Positions 31,701 to 40,008 are shown, counted from the stretch's first letter. The stretch: 41,824 bases of DNA from Gammaproteobacteria bacterium (GCA_018819205.1 JAHJQE010000070.1:1-41824), one strand, 5' to 3'. The notes: generated by a model not told the origin, from the letters alone. Numbers and translations: made by a program.

Positions 31701-32867
31701 ATGCGATCCGGCCCGCGCGAGATCGTCACACCGTTCCGTCCCATCCCGCTCGACGTTCCCGAGGGCCTGAAACACAACGAGTTCTTCAACAGCACGGAGA
31801 ACCTCAACGACCTGGCGAACAACAACGGCCTGCTGATCAACCCGGAGAACCTGCTGTTGTATCGCAAGGCATTGGGGCACAGCACCGAGTTCGACTGTTC
31901 CATCATCTACAACACATCCAAGACCATCCTCAACCCGCTAGGTCGCCCGGTGCGGCGCACGCAGGTGGCTGAGAACGTGAAGCAGATCTGGAACCGCATG
32001 AACCAGATCGTCATCGACTACATGCTGGAACAATATCCAGACCCGGACGAGGCGCTGATCCTGGCGGGCGAAGCCAGTCTGGACGCGACCTGGCCGCTGA
32101 CCTCGCCCGGCGTGCCGAGCATCCGCATGCTGCACAACCATTTCGTCGTCTTCCCCAAGCAGGTGTTGCGCGATGCGAAAGCGGCCGATCCGAACGATCC
32201 CAACCTGACCGACGGCGGACAGCACAGCCTGTTCCAGGCGTATATGCGCGATGTGTACCGCGATTTCTTCGACCAGGCCTTGCACCTGCGGATACTCAAA
32301 CCGGCCAGCGAAGCAGATGCGCGCATCGCCTTGACCGGTTACCCGCAGGGGCTGCCGAGCTGGGAGGTGCAGGGCGGCGCGGCGGCGCTCAAGGATGTGC
32401 GCTTCTGGAAAGAGTACGACGAGGTGCTGAAAGGCTTCATCGACTTCTACCGCAGCTTCTTTTCGCAGGTTTCCACGCACAACGCGCCCATGCTGCCCGA
32501 CGTGTATTTCCCCGAGCAGGTGGAGAGCGTGCTGTTGTTCAACAACGACTTCATGAAGACGGCCAAGAAGGTGCGTGACCACTGCATCGTCGACGCGAAA
32601 TATGCCAACGCCATCCGCTGGCAGCCCGCCTTCAAGCAGCTCATCTACCGCAACGATGAAGGCAAGCTGATCGTCACCATCAGCCAGAACTCCATCGGCA
32701 ACGCTATCACCGAGTTGCTCGGCGTGGTGGTGAAGCGCATCCCGGATGCCGATGCCTACGCGTCACACGAACCCGCGCTGATCGCACGCCTGCTGGAAGT
32801 ACGCCGCCGCCTGATCGAGGCGGATCTGGGCGAGGGCGTGGCGACGGCTTATTGGAAGAAGGAATGA
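31701..32867 (+). CDS. Conserved hypothetical protein, 388 residues
   Basis: A cytoplasmic protein with no family I can name. Features seen are an N-terminal LKHNEFFNSTENLNDLANNNGLL segment, IRMLHNHFVVFPK with an HxH pair near residue 145, and a long helical region rich in aromatic and acidic residues (FWKEYDEVLKGFIDFYRSFFSQV). The C-terminus is a helix ending ATAYWKKE. There are few Cys. It probably shares a transcript with the rhodanese, which links it loosely to sulfur transfer. GGACTGAGCA is a poor ribosome site. Confidence 0.65.
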   Translation: MRSGPREIVTPFRPIPLDVPEGLKHNEFFNSTENLNDLANNNGLLINPENLLLYRKALGHSTEFDCSIIYNTSKTILNPLGRPVRRTQVAENVKQIWNRMNQIVIDYMLEQYPDPDEALILAGEASLDATWPLTSPGVPSIRMLHNHFVVFPKQVLRDAKAADPNDPNLTDGGQHSLFQAYMRDVYRDFFDQALHLRILKPASEADARIALTGYPQGLPSWEVQGGAAALKDVRFWKEYDEVLKGFIDFYRSFFSQVSTHNAPMLPDVYFPEQVESVLLFNNDFMKTAKKVRDHCIVDAKYANAIRWQPAFKQLIYRNDEGKLIVTISQNSIGNAITELLGVVVKRIPDADAYASHEPALIARLLEVRRRLIEADLGEGVATAYWKKE

Positions 32868-32898
32868 TAGGATCGGATGAGTGACGGCGATCACAAGA

Positions 32899-33231
32899 TT
32901 AAACGAGCACTTCAAGACCGTGTTTTTCAACCACACTCAACAAACGAAGCGCCATCCCACTCGGGCGTTTCTGGCCAGTCTCCCACTTTTGGACGGTAGA
33001 CTCACTGGTGTTCAAATAGCGCGCAAATACGGGTTGGCTAACGTGAGCATGCTCGCGAATACGTTTGATGTCCTCGGCATTGAATTCCGGAACCGAATCC
33101 AAGCAGAGCGCGTCGTATTCACGCAGTGTTGTTTTGGTGATAGCACCAGCGCGGTGCAATCCTTTTGCTGCACTATGAATGGCTGCAAATGCATCGCTCT
33201 TGGGTTTTGCTGTAGTAGTTTTAGTCGTCAT
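32899..33231 (-). CDS. HigA-type XRE antitoxin
   Basis: A 110-residue antitoxin. The Cro/C1-type helix-turn-helix is at the C-terminus: DIKRIREHAHVSQPVFARYLNTSESTVQKWETGQKRPSG in outline. The N-terminus is basic and flexible. The start overlaps the toxin stop by 11 bp, the usual toxin-first order of HigBA-type systems. It should repress its own operon by binding upstream of the toxin. It appears intact although the toxin frame is not. Confidence 0.85.
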   Translation of the reverse strand: MTTKTTTAKPKSDAFAAIHSAAKGLHRAGAITKTTLREYDALCLDSVPEFNAEDIKRIREHAHVSQPVFARYLNTSESTVQKWETGQKRPSGMALRLLSVVEKHGLEVLV

Positions 33232-33598
33232 GGCAGATCTCCAATAATTCCGTGTTTCTCAACAGTGCGGCAATTCTGTCTTCTCCGGCACTTGCATAGT
33301 CTTTCGCCAACTTCTTGAAGGCGGTCAATTCATTCGGCGTGATGTTCTCACGGTCTTTCTTGGCATAGAGGTAGGCATATATCCAATACTTACCTGCCTT
33401 GGCCAAAATGATAGATCGGTGCATGTTGTCGTTCAGTCGTTTCTTGAACACCCCACCACCAAGATCATCAGCCAGTCCTTGACTGGCTTGCTGGACGGCT
33501 CGACACAGATCCCCATCGGATATCTTCGCTTTGCGAGCTTCTTTAGCAAACCACGCCGTCTAAAAGGCTCGAACCGTTATTTGAGACTTTTTAGTCAT
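33221..33598 (-). pseudogene. HigB/RelE-type toxin interrupted by an amber codon
   Basis: Read from ATG 33598 the frame gives MTKKSQITVRAF, then TAG (33560-33562), then continues TAWFAKEARKAKISDGDLC and the conserved DDLGGGVFKKRL and KYWIYAYLYAKKDRENI segments to the stop at 33221. Homology clearly runs through the stop, and family members usually have a residue such as Lys (AAG) there. A single AAG-to-TAG change would explain it. A GTG at 33451 could restart a 76-residue fragment lacking the N-terminal third. The toxin is therefore probably inactive, unless suppressed. Confidence 0.8.
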
Positions 33599-33713
33599 GA
33601 TAAATGGTAGTACCGAGTGCTACCTCAATCAACCATTCCTTTGGGCCGTTGGATTGCTGTCTGGTGCGTGACGGCACTATCCGCCGCCGCGCTTTTGCGG
33701 CTATATTGCGGCC

Positions 33714-34877
33714 ATGGACCCGCGCTTTGATTCATCTCCCGATCGCCGGCACACAGCCAGCCTGAAATACGATGCACGACAGGCCGTGTTCGGCCGCGCC
33801 GATGTCATCCCGCTGTGGGTAGCCGACATGGATTTCGCCGTGCCGGACGCGGTGCAGCGCGCACTGACGCAGCGCGCCGCACATCCGGTGTTCGGTTACA
33901 CCATCTTCCCTACATCGCTGAACGACGCGCTGATCCACTGGCTGGCCACGCGTCACCATTGGCACATCGCCAGCGAAACCATCCTGTTCTGCCCCGGTGT
34001 GGTGCCCTCGCTGCACGCCTGCATCATGGCGCTGACGCAGCCCGGCGACGGCGTGATCGTGCAAACGCCGGTGTACGCGCCGTTTCTCTCCGCCGCCGGG
34101 ACTTGCGGGCGCAAATCGCTGCTCAATCCGCTTAAGTTCGAGGCGGGCCGATACAGCTTCGATCTGGACGATCTTGAACGCTGTGCGCAGGCGGGCGGAC
34201 GCTTGCTGATCCTGTGCTCGCCGCACAACCCGGTCGGGCGCGTGTGGCAGCGTGAAGAATTACAGGCGCTGCTGGCGGTATGCGAGCAGCACGACATCAC
34301 CGTGGTGTCGGACGAGATACACGCCGACCTGATCTACCCCGGCTACCAGCATGTGCCATTGGCCACGCTGAACGACAAAGTGAACATCGTCACCGCCGTC
34401 GCGCCCAGCAAGACCTTCAACATCCCCGGCCTCGGTTTGTCTGCACTCGTCGTGCCGCAAGCCGCAGATCGTAAAGCCATCACGCAGGCCTTCGACACCC
34501 TGCACGTCAGCGCCAGCAACCCGTTCAGCATCGCCGCATTCGAAGCCGCCTATCGCGAGGGAGCGCCTTGGCTGGATGATCTGATGATGTATCTGGCCGC
34601 TACGCGCGACATGGTGCGCGAATATCTGCAACAGCATCTGCCGCAGATCAAGATGGTCGAGCCGGAAGGGACGTATCTGTTGTGGCTGGATTGCCGTGAG
34701 ATGGGATTGAACGACAAGCAACTTAAAGACTACTTCGTGCAGAAGGCAGGTGTCGGTTTGAGTCCGGGCGCGATGTTCGGCACCGAGGGCAGCGGCCACA
34801 TGCGCATGAACATCGGCGCTCCGCGCAGCGTGATCAAGCAGGCGCTGGAGAATATCTCAGCCGCGGTGAGAGCCTGA
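33714..34877 (+). CDS. PatB/MalY-type PLP-dependent C-S lyase
   Basis: A 387-residue fold-type I aminotransferase-like enzyme. The catalytic Lys is in APSKTFNIPGLGLS; other marks are PLWVADMDFAVPDAV near the N-terminus, LCSPHNPVGRVW and VVSDEIHADLIYPG. PatB/MalY proteins cleave cystathionine or other cysteine conjugates, giving thiols or sulfide plus pyruvate. TATATT lies only 7 bp before the ATG, so the message could be nearly leaderless or transcribed from farther upstream. The stop faces the convergent EamA gene stop one base away. Confidence 0.92.
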   Translation: MDPRFDSSPDRRHTASLKYDARQAVFGRADVIPLWVADMDFAVPDAVQRALTQRAAHPVFGYTIFPTSLNDALIHWLATRHHWHIASETILFCPGVVPSLHACIMALTQPGDGVIVQTPVYAPFLSAAGTCGRKSLLNPLKFEAGRYSFDLDDLERCAQAGGRLLILCSPHNPVGRVWQREELQALLAVCEQHDITVVSDEIHADLIYPGYQHVPLATLNDKVNIVTAVAPSKTFNIPGLGLSALVVPQAADRKAITQAFDTLHVSASNPFSIAAFEAAYREGAPWLDDLMMYLAATRDMVREYLQQHLPQIKMVEPEGTYLLWLDCREMGLNDKQLKDYFVQKAGVGLSPGAMFGTEGSGHMRMNIGAPRSVIKQALENISAAVRA

Positions 34878-34878
34878 A

Positions 34879-35718
34879 TCAGCGCTTGCCGTAACGCAGT
34901 ACCAGCCATATCCCGCCCAGTATCAACACCGACGACACCAGCAGGTCGCGCGTGACGGCTTCGCCCAAGAGCAGGATGCCCGCGATGGCAGCCAGCACCG
35001 GCGCGGAGAGTTGCACTGTCGAGGCCGTCATCGCGCGCATGTGTTGTAGTACGCGATACCAAAGCACATAACCCAAAGCCGACGTCACCGCGCCGGATAG
35101 CACGGCATACAACACGCCCTGTGCATCCAGTTGCAGCTGGGGCAGGGCGAGCAGCGAGAGTGCGATGGTGAGCGGCGCGGCACGCAGGAAGTTACCGGCG
35201 GTGGCGGCAGCGGGGTTGGCTTGGCCACGACCGAACAGCGAATACACGCCCCAGGCGACACCGCTCGCCAGCATCAGCAGCGAATCCAGCACCGATGGCG
35301 CTTCCACGCCGGGCGACACCAGGATCACCAGACCGATCACCGCCGCCACGAAGCCCGCACTTTGCATGGCCGTCATGCGTTCACCCGCGATGAATCCGGC
35401 GATGAGCATGGTCGCCTGCACCGCGCCGAACAGCATCAGCGCGCCCGCACCGGTGTCTATGCTGCGGTAAGCGAAGGAGAGGGTGACGGCATAGATGAAT
35501 AAAGCCGTCGCGCTGCGCCAGTTGCCGTGAGCCAATGGAGCCTGTCTTTGCAAACTCATCAGCAGCCACAACATCGCCGCCCCGGACAACAGGCGCACGC
35601 TGGTGAAAGTGGCCGCGTCGATGGTGGTCTCTTTCAGTGCCATGCGACAGAACAATGAATTGCCCGCGAAGGCGATCATGGTCAGCGTGGTGTAGGCGGC
35701 GAGGCGAAGCTTGGTCAT
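34879..35718 (-). CDS. EamA-family drug/metabolite transporter
   Basis: A 279-residue inner-membrane protein with about ten hydrophobic segments in two EamA repeats (TLTMIAFAGNSLFCRMAL... and LMLASGVAWGVYSLFGRGQ...). It exports metabolites or amino-acid-like compounds; substrate unknown. The start MTKLRLAAY at 35718 is preferred over an upstream ATG that encodes a basic, non-conserved leader. It is convergent with patB. The C-terminus VLILGGIWLVLRYGKR ends on a positive cytoplasmic tail. Confidence 0.9.
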   Translation of the reverse strand: MTKLRLAAYTTLTMIAFAGNSLFCRMALKETTIDAATFTSVRLLSGAAMLWLLMSLQRQAPLAHGNWRSATALFIYAVTLSFAYRSIDTGAGALMLFGAVQATMLIAGFIAGERMTAMQSAGFVAAVIGLVILVSPGVEAPSVLDSLLMLASGVAWGVYSLFGRGQANPAAATAGNFLRAAPLTIALSLLALPQLQLDAQGVLYAVLSGAVTSALGYVLWYRVLQHMRAMTASTVQLSAPVLAAIAGILLLGEAVTRDLLVSSVLILGGIWLVLRYGKR

Positions 35719-35764
35719 GCGGACTTTCCGGGAAATGCGGGTGTGGGATGCTAACCGAAACACG

Positions 35765-35780
35765 GGCGGCGTTTGCCGCC
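35765..35780 (-). terminator. Short hairpin terminator after egtD
   Basis: GGCGGC/GCCGCC (6-bp stem, 4-nt loop) lies 7 bp beyond the egtD stop, followed on the minus strand by GTGTTT. Short but well placed. Confidence 0.45.
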
Positions 35781-35786
35781 TCCTGT

Positions 35787-36776
35787 TCAGCGCGCCAGCT
35801 GCAGCGGTTCTGAGGCGGACTGGCTAAGGTAATGCACGTTGAACAACTCATTCTCATCGTGCCAGGTCGATCGCAGGTGCCAGCCAGCCGTGCGCGCCAG
35901 TTGCCGGAATTCCCGCGCGGTGTACTTGTAGGAGTTCTCGGTGTGGATGCTCTCGCCCGCGTTGAACTCGAACGATTCTCCGTTCAGTCGTATCACTTGT
36001 CTGCAGCGGCTGACCAGATGCATCTCGATGCGCCCGTGCGTTTCGTTGTAATACGCATGGTGCGAGAATTGATCCGCATCGAGTTGCGCGCCGAGTTCGC
36101 ATTGCATGCGCGTCAGCAGGTTCAGGTTGAACGCGGCGGTGTGACCTGCTGCATCGTTGTAGGCGGCATTCAGCACATCCGGCGATTTCTTGGCATCCAC
36201 ACCGATCAGCAAACCACCGCCGGGGCCGACCAGTGCGGCGACGCGCTGCAATAACTGCACGGCTTCTTCCGGTGTGCAGTTGCCTATGGTGGAGCCGGGA
36301 AAGAACACCACCTGCCGCCGACTCGCATACCGCTTGAAAGCATGGCCGGGAAGCTGGTGGTAGTCGGCGCACAAAGGCAGCATCTTCAGTTTCGGGAACA
36401 TCGTTTGCAGGCGTTGTGTGCTTTGTTGCAAGTGCGAGTCGCAGATGTCGATAGGGATGTAAGCGGCATCGTCGTCCAGGTGCTGCAGGATCAACGGCGT
36501 CTTGATCGCGCTGCCGCTGCCCAGCTCAATCAGCGTGCAGGAAATTCCAATCATCTCTGCCATCTCAGCGCCGTGACGTTCAAGGATGGCGGTCTCGGTG
36601 CGCGTGGGGTAATACTCCGGCGTGGTGCAGATCAGGTCGAACAGGTGCGAGCCATGCGCGTCGTAGAAATATTTCGGCGGGATGGTCTTGGGACGACTGC
36701 GCAGACCTTCGCGCACGCTGCAGAGAAAATCGTCTTCTTCCTGTTCTGGTGATGGGGTGGGCGATTCGTTTCTCAT
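35787..36776 (-). CDS. egtD: L-histidine N-alpha-methyltransferase
   Basis: A 329-residue SAM-dependent enzyme that makes hercynine, first step of ergothioneine synthesis. PPKYFYDAHGSHLFDLIC, TPEYYPTRTE, LIELGSGSAIKT and FFPGSTIGN are EgtD signatures. The start at 36776 overlaps the egtB stop (ATGA), while the longer in-frame extension reads through egtB DNA and is not conserved. It is the last gene of DUF427-egtB-egtD. Ergothioneine is a thiol antioxidant. Confidence 0.96.
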   Translation of the reverse strand: MRNESPTPSPEQEEDDFLCSVREGLRSRPKTIPPKYFYDAHGSHLFDLICTTPEYYPTRTETAILERHGAEMAEMIGISCTLIELGSGSAIKTPLILQHLDDDAAYIPIDICDSHLQQSTQRLQTMFPKLKMLPLCADYHQLPGHAFKRYASRRQVVFFPGSTIGNCTPEEAVQLLQRVAALVGPGGGLLIGVDAKKSPDVLNAAYNDAAGHTAAFNLNLLTRMQCELGAQLDADQFSHHAYYNETHGRIEMHLVSRCRQVIRLNGESFEFNAGESIHTENSYKYTAREFRQLARTAGWHLRSTWHDENELFNVHYLSQSASEPLQLAR

Positions 36777-38026
36777 GTGATGTCCTCCGCCAGACGCAGA
36801 CCGGAGAACATCCAGCGGTCCGCCGCCCGGAAAAAGTTGCGATAGCTGGTACGCATATGATCCTGCGCGGTGACGCAACAACCGCCGCGCAACACCATCT
36901 GATCGCACATGAATTTGCCGTTGTATTCGCCCAGCGTGCCGGGCAGGGGTTTGAAACCGGGGTAGGGCAGATAGGCGCTCTGCGTCCATTCCCACAGGTC
37001 GCCGAACATCTGCGTCAAGCCTGTCTGCTGCGCGGGACGCGGCACATACAGCCCGCTGTCGAAAAAGTTGCCAGAGATGGGCTGCGTGCTGGCGGCATGC
37101 TCCCACTCCGTCTCAGTCGGCAGCCGCTTGCCCGCCCAGCGCGCATAGGCGTCCGCCTCGTAATAACTCAGGTGCGACACCGGCTCGTCCAGGCGCAGTT
37201 CATGCGCGCCGGTCAGGTCGAAATGCATCCAGTCACGGTCTTGCCTGAACCAGTACAAGGGCGCTTGCCAGTGCTGTTCTTTGAGCGTGCGCCATGCATC
37301 GGACAGCCACAGCTCGACTCGCTCGTAGCCGCCATCGTCGATGAAGGACAGATATTCCGCATTGCTGACCAGCCGCGTAGCGAGACGGAAATCCTGCACG
37401 TAAGTCTTATGGCGCTGTCGCTCGTTGTCGTAGGCGAATGCATCGCCGTCATGGCCGATCTCGACAATGCCTGCAGCAAAATCCTGCCAGCCCATCTTCG
37501 CAAGAGGTGAAGCAGAGCGTAGTTTGATCTGGTGATAGACCGGATGCAGCGGATTGATGGAGAAGTTGTAGCATGTATCCATCAGCAGCAGTTCCTGATG
37601 CTGTATTTCGTGTTCCAGTCCCAGTTGCAGTCGCTGCATGATATCGGCCGCATGCTGCTCGGGAACATCGCTCAGCAGCTCCAGCAGCGCGCCATCGACA
37701 TGATGACGGTAGTCGTATATTTCCTGCACAGTGGGGCGCGACAGCATGCCGCGCTGCGGGCGTGGGAAGAAGGTGCCCGCCGTCTCGTAATAGGAATTGA
37801 ACAGGTGCGCGTATTCCTCGCGCAGCATGCGGTAGCGTTTGGCATACGGCACGAGGATGAACATCTCGAAGAACCAGCTGACATGCGCCAGATGCCACTT
37901 GGGCGGACTCACGCTCTCCATCGCCTGGATGCAGTAGTCCTCGACTTGCAGCGGTGCACACAACGCCTCGGAACGTGCGCGCACCGTGCGGTAACGCTCG
38001 ATCAGTTCATCCATCGTCTCGGCCAT
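36773..38026 (-). CDS. egtB: Ergothioneine sulfoxide synthase
   Basis: A 417-residue non-haem iron enzyme joining hercynine to a thiol. The N-terminal DinB-like domain holds HLAHVSWFFEMF and the metal motif GLEHEIQHQELL near residue 135. The C-terminal FGE-sulfatase (formylglycine-enzyme-like) domain has YLSFIDDGGY, PVSHLSYYEADAYARWAGKRLPTE, the LWEWTQSAYLPYPGF stretch and VLRGGCCVT. Whether it uses cysteine or glutamylcysteine cannot be told from sequence alone. No egtC or egtE lies in the window. The start overlaps the DUF427 gene by 20 bp. Confidence 0.95.
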   Translation of the reverse strand: MAETMDELIERYRTVRARSEALCAPLQVEDYCIQAMESVSPPKWHLAHVSWFFEMFILVPYAKRYRMLREEYAHLFNSYYETAGTFFPRPQRGMLSRPTVQEIYDYRHHVDGALLELLSDVPEQHAADIMQRLQLGLEHEIQHQELLLMDTCYNFSINPLHPVYHQIKLRSASPLAKMGWQDFAAGIVEIGHDGDAFAYDNERQRHKTYVQDFRLATRLVSNAEYLSFIDDGGYERVELWLSDAWRTLKEQHWQAPLYWFRQDRDWMHFDLTGAHELRLDEPVSHLSYYEADAYARWAGKRLPTETEWEHAASTQPISGNFFDSGLYVPRPAQQTGLTQMFGDLWEWTQSAYLPYPGFKPLPGTLGEYNGKFMCDQMVLRGGCCVTAQDHMRTSYRNFFRAADRWMFSGLRLAEDIT

Positions 38027-38312
38027 CCTCTACCTTGACGCCGTGCCAGAACGCGACGTGATCCTTGATGCGGGCCGCCAGCGCGGACGGCTCGGGGTAA
38101 TACCATGCTGCATCTTCGTTCACCTTGCCGTCAACCACCACGTCGTAATAACTGGCCTCGCCTTTCCAGAAGCAATGTGTGTGCGTCGCGCTTGGTTTGA
38201 GATACTCACGCTTCACCGCGCTGAGCGGAAAATAGACGTTTCCTTCCACACGGTGGATATCCTTGCTTGGTGCTTCGGCAATGACCTGATCGTTCCATAT
38301 GGCTCTTGGCAT
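38007..38312 (-). CDS. DUF427 domain protein leading the ergothioneine operon
   Basis: A 101-residue single-domain DUF427 protein: RAIWNDQVIAEA, VEGNVYFP, THCFWKGEASYYDV and AWYYPEPSALAARIKDHVAFW are conserved. Function unknown; the fold is a compact beta barrel. It overlaps egtB and is the first gene after an ECF-type promoter (38369-38398), so it shares regulation with egtBD. GGAGAG lies ahead of the ATG. Confidence 0.9.
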   Translation of the reverse strand: MPRAIWNDQVIAEAPSKDIHRVEGNVYFPLSAVKREYLKPSATHTHCFWKGEASYYDVVVDGKVNEDAAWYYPEPSALAARIKDHVAFWHGVKVEDGRDDG

Positions 38313-38368
38313 GTTGCTCTCCTTGGAATTTTTCAGCGCAACTGTGTTGACGATTTACGCTGTGGGCA

Positions 38369-38398
38369 TTGGTCGGTCAATGCAGCTATAACCTTACA
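38369..38398 (-). promoter_or_regulatory. ECF-type promoter of the DUF427-egtB-egtD operon
   Basis: On the minus strand TGTAAGG (from 38398) and CGACCAA (ending 38369) are separated by 16 bp. The same two boxes occur at three other promoters in this region with a 15-bp gap. It lies 57 bp before the DUF427 ATG. Recognition by the ECF sigma factor encoded at 38628-39191 is inferred. Confidence 0.65.
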
Positions 38399-38448
38399 AC
38401 CATATTAAGGAGGTCGCGATACAGTGTGCGTGGTCTCCGCTGATGGGG

Positions 38449-38625
38449 TCACAGTTTGCGCGGCAGTTCGCGTGCCGCCTTGCGGAGGAAGGCGAGCTGC
38501 TTCTCGAAATTACGGCAGCCGCGGCACATCAGCAGATGCATGCGCATCGCGATGCGTTCGCGCAGCGTGATGGGGCGGTCGTATGATTGCGACAGCAGTT
38601 CAGTGTTGTGTTTGCAGTCCAGCAT
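38449..38625 (-). CDS. Small zinc-binding anti-sigma factor
   Basis: A 58-residue soluble protein with the ZAS-type motif H-x3-C-x2-C (MHLLMCRGC) plus an N-terminal Cys-His (DCKH). It starts 2 bp after the stop of the ECF sigma gene. No membrane segment, so it probably senses a cytoplasmic signal such as thiol oxidation at the zinc site and then frees the sigma factor. The start at 38625 is chosen for its GAGGT ribosome site; an upstream ATG is inside the sigma gene. Confidence 0.85.
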   Translation of the reverse strand: MLDCKHNTELLSQSYDRPITLRERIAMRMHLLMCRGCRNFEKQLAFLRKAARELPRKL

Positions 38626-38627
38626 GA

Positions 38628-39191
38628 TTACCTCGCATTTCCAAACCAGTTCATATCCAGGCACTCGCGCAATGCCAGCCGCGCACGGTGCAGGATCACC
38701 CAGCAGTTAGTCGACGAGATCCCCAGTTCCTGACAAATCTCGTCCGTCGTCATATCCATGAATTCGCGCATCATGAAGGCGCGGGCGGTGTTGAGCGGCA
38801 TGCGCTGGTTGCATTGCTCGAAGATCTTCCAGAAATGCGCATTCTCCAGCGATTGCTCCGGCGCGTTCCAGCTTTGCGGCGGGTCGGCCCAGTGCCCGTT
38901 CTCCTTGAACAGCGCATCCACCAGTTCGTTCTCGTCCTCGCCCTCGGCCACATTCAGTTGCGGTTCGCGCGCACGCTTGCGCAGCAGGTCGATGATCTTG
39001 TGCTTGAGGATGCCCACCAGCCAGGTGCGCGGCGACGACTGTGCGGCGAATTTGGCCCGGCTCTCGATGGCGGCCACCAGCGTCTCCTGCACCACGTCCT
39101 CGGCCAGGTTCGGGTCGCGCAGTTGCAGCATGGCGTAGCGTATGAGGTGGCTGCGATGTGCTTGCAGTGCTTCTGGATCAATGTCGCTCAT
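38628..39191 (-). CDS. ECF-family RNA polymerase sigma factor
   Basis: A 187-residue sigma-70 family protein. Region 2 spans residues 12-70 (LRDPNLAEDVVQETLVAA, WLVGILKHKIIDLLRKR) and binds the -10 element; region 4 is DMTTDEICQELGISSTNCWVILHRARLALREC and binds -35. An acidic linker lies between. A zinc anti-sigma follows it by 2 bp. Four promoters in the flanking 2.5 kb share GTAAGG and CGACCAA boxes and are the likely targets. Its own upstream region has no such box, so autoregulation is not evident. Confidence 0.95.
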   Translation of the reverse strand: MSDIDPEALQAHRSHLIRYAMLQLRDPNLAEDVVQETLVAAIESRAKFAAQSSPRTWLVGILKHKIIDLLRKRAREPQLNVAEGEDENELVDALFKENGHWADPPQSWNAPEQSLENAHFWKIFEQCNQRMPLNTARAFMMREFMDMTTDEICQELGISSTNCWVILHRARLALRECLDMNWFGNAR

Positions 39192-39250
39192 TCAATCTCC
39201 GGTTGGCTGGCGAGATGCACTGCATGGTAGCACTCGCGGAAACGCAAAAC

Positions 39251-39271
39251 ACCCGCCAGGCGAGGGCGGGT
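39251..39271 (-). terminator. Intrinsic terminator after the Cys-repeat gene
   Basis: ACCCGCC (39251-39257) pairs with GGCGGGT (39265-39271); on the minus strand the stem is followed by GTTTT. It lies 20 bp beyond the repeat cytochrome stop and separates it from the sigma gene. Confidence 0.8.
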
Positions 39272-39292
39272 GCATGGGGAAGCTGAAAGGGA

Positions 39293-39934
39293 TTAGTGGC
39301 GTGTCGCGGCACAAGGATTGGCCGCCGCGCAAGGGTTCATCGCGGCACATGGATTCTGCGCTGCGCACGGGTGCTTGGCTGCACAAGGATTGACCGCACG
39401 GAAACCTTTTTGCAGCGAACCGGTGTACGCGGTCAACGCAGCCAATCGTTTGCTGTTCCAGGGCAGTGGTTTGGCCGCCATCGGCACCACCATGCAGAAC
39501 TGCACCATCTCATCCAGATGCACCGACTTTACACCGGCGCGTTCGTCGGTCATCTGCACATGATGTGGATAGGGTTCTGCGAACGAGTTCTGGAACGCGC
39601 CGTTGTCACTATGGCAAGTGTTGCAGCTCATGCCGTTGCTGCTCAGGCGCGTGTCGCTGAACAAGCGCTTCCCATAAGACAGCAACTCTTTATTGTTGCC
39701 CCGGTAAGGGCGATAGTTGACCGGGCGCATCACGCCCTTGATATCCATCTTCATCATCGCGGCGGCGCAAGGGTTGGCAGCCGCGCAAGGGTTCTTCGCC
39801 GCACAGGGATTCATGCGCGTGCTGCGCGGGGCGCAGGGGTTGGCGCGACAGGGCGCGGCCATCGCTATGCCGCCGACCGACAGGCTCAGCACGCCGGAGG
39901 CGATCAGGGTATGCATCAGGCGGGTGCGTTTCAT
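39293..39934 (-). CDS. Cytochrome-like protein with NPCAA pentapeptide repeats
   Basis: A 213-residue exported protein with a signal peptide (MHTLIASGVLSLSVGGIAMAA). The mature protein starts with about five PCA-type repeats (RANPCAP, MNPCAAKNPCAAANPCAAA), has a central domain with one CNTCH haem motif, and ends with five repeats (NPCAAKHPCAAQNPCAAMNP, then CAAANPCAATRH). The central domain resembles di-haem peroxidase-like cytochromes (LLSYGKRLFSDTRLSSNGMSCNTCH). The Cys repeats could bind a soft metal such as copper or act as a redox thiol array. The start at 39934 follows AGGAGAA. An ECF-type promoter lies just upstream. No named family. Confidence 0.88.
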   Translation of the reverse strand: MKRTRLMHTLIASGVLSLSVGGIAMAAPCRANPCAPRSTRMNPCAAKNPCAAANPCAAAMMKMDIKGVMRPVNYRPYRGNNKELLSYGKRLFSDTRLSSNGMSCNTCHSDNGAFQNSFAEPYPHHVQMTDERAGVKSVHLDEMVQFCMVVPMAAKPLPWNSKRLAALTAYTGSLQKGFRAVNPCAAKHPCAAQNPCAAMNPCAAANPCAATRH

Positions 39935-39979
39935 TTTGTTCTCCTCGAATGATTTTGGATTTTTCAGCAGTGACATGTC

Positions 39980-40008
39980 TTGGTCGTGCGAGTCGTGCAA
40001 ACCTTACG
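39980..40008 (-). promoter_or_regulatory. ECF-type promoter of the NPCAA cytochrome gene
   Basis: On the minus strand CGTAAGG and CGACCAA are 15 bp apart, 46 bp before the gene's ATG. The upstream box overlaps the last codons of the AhpC-like gene, so the repeat gene can be expressed separately from it. Confidence 0.65.

Noticed and set aside
33221-33451. A 76-residue intact toxin starting at GTG 33451
   Set aside because: Upstream in-frame sequence is clearly homologous to the toxin N-terminus, so this would be a fragment; no ribosome site stands out before the GTG.
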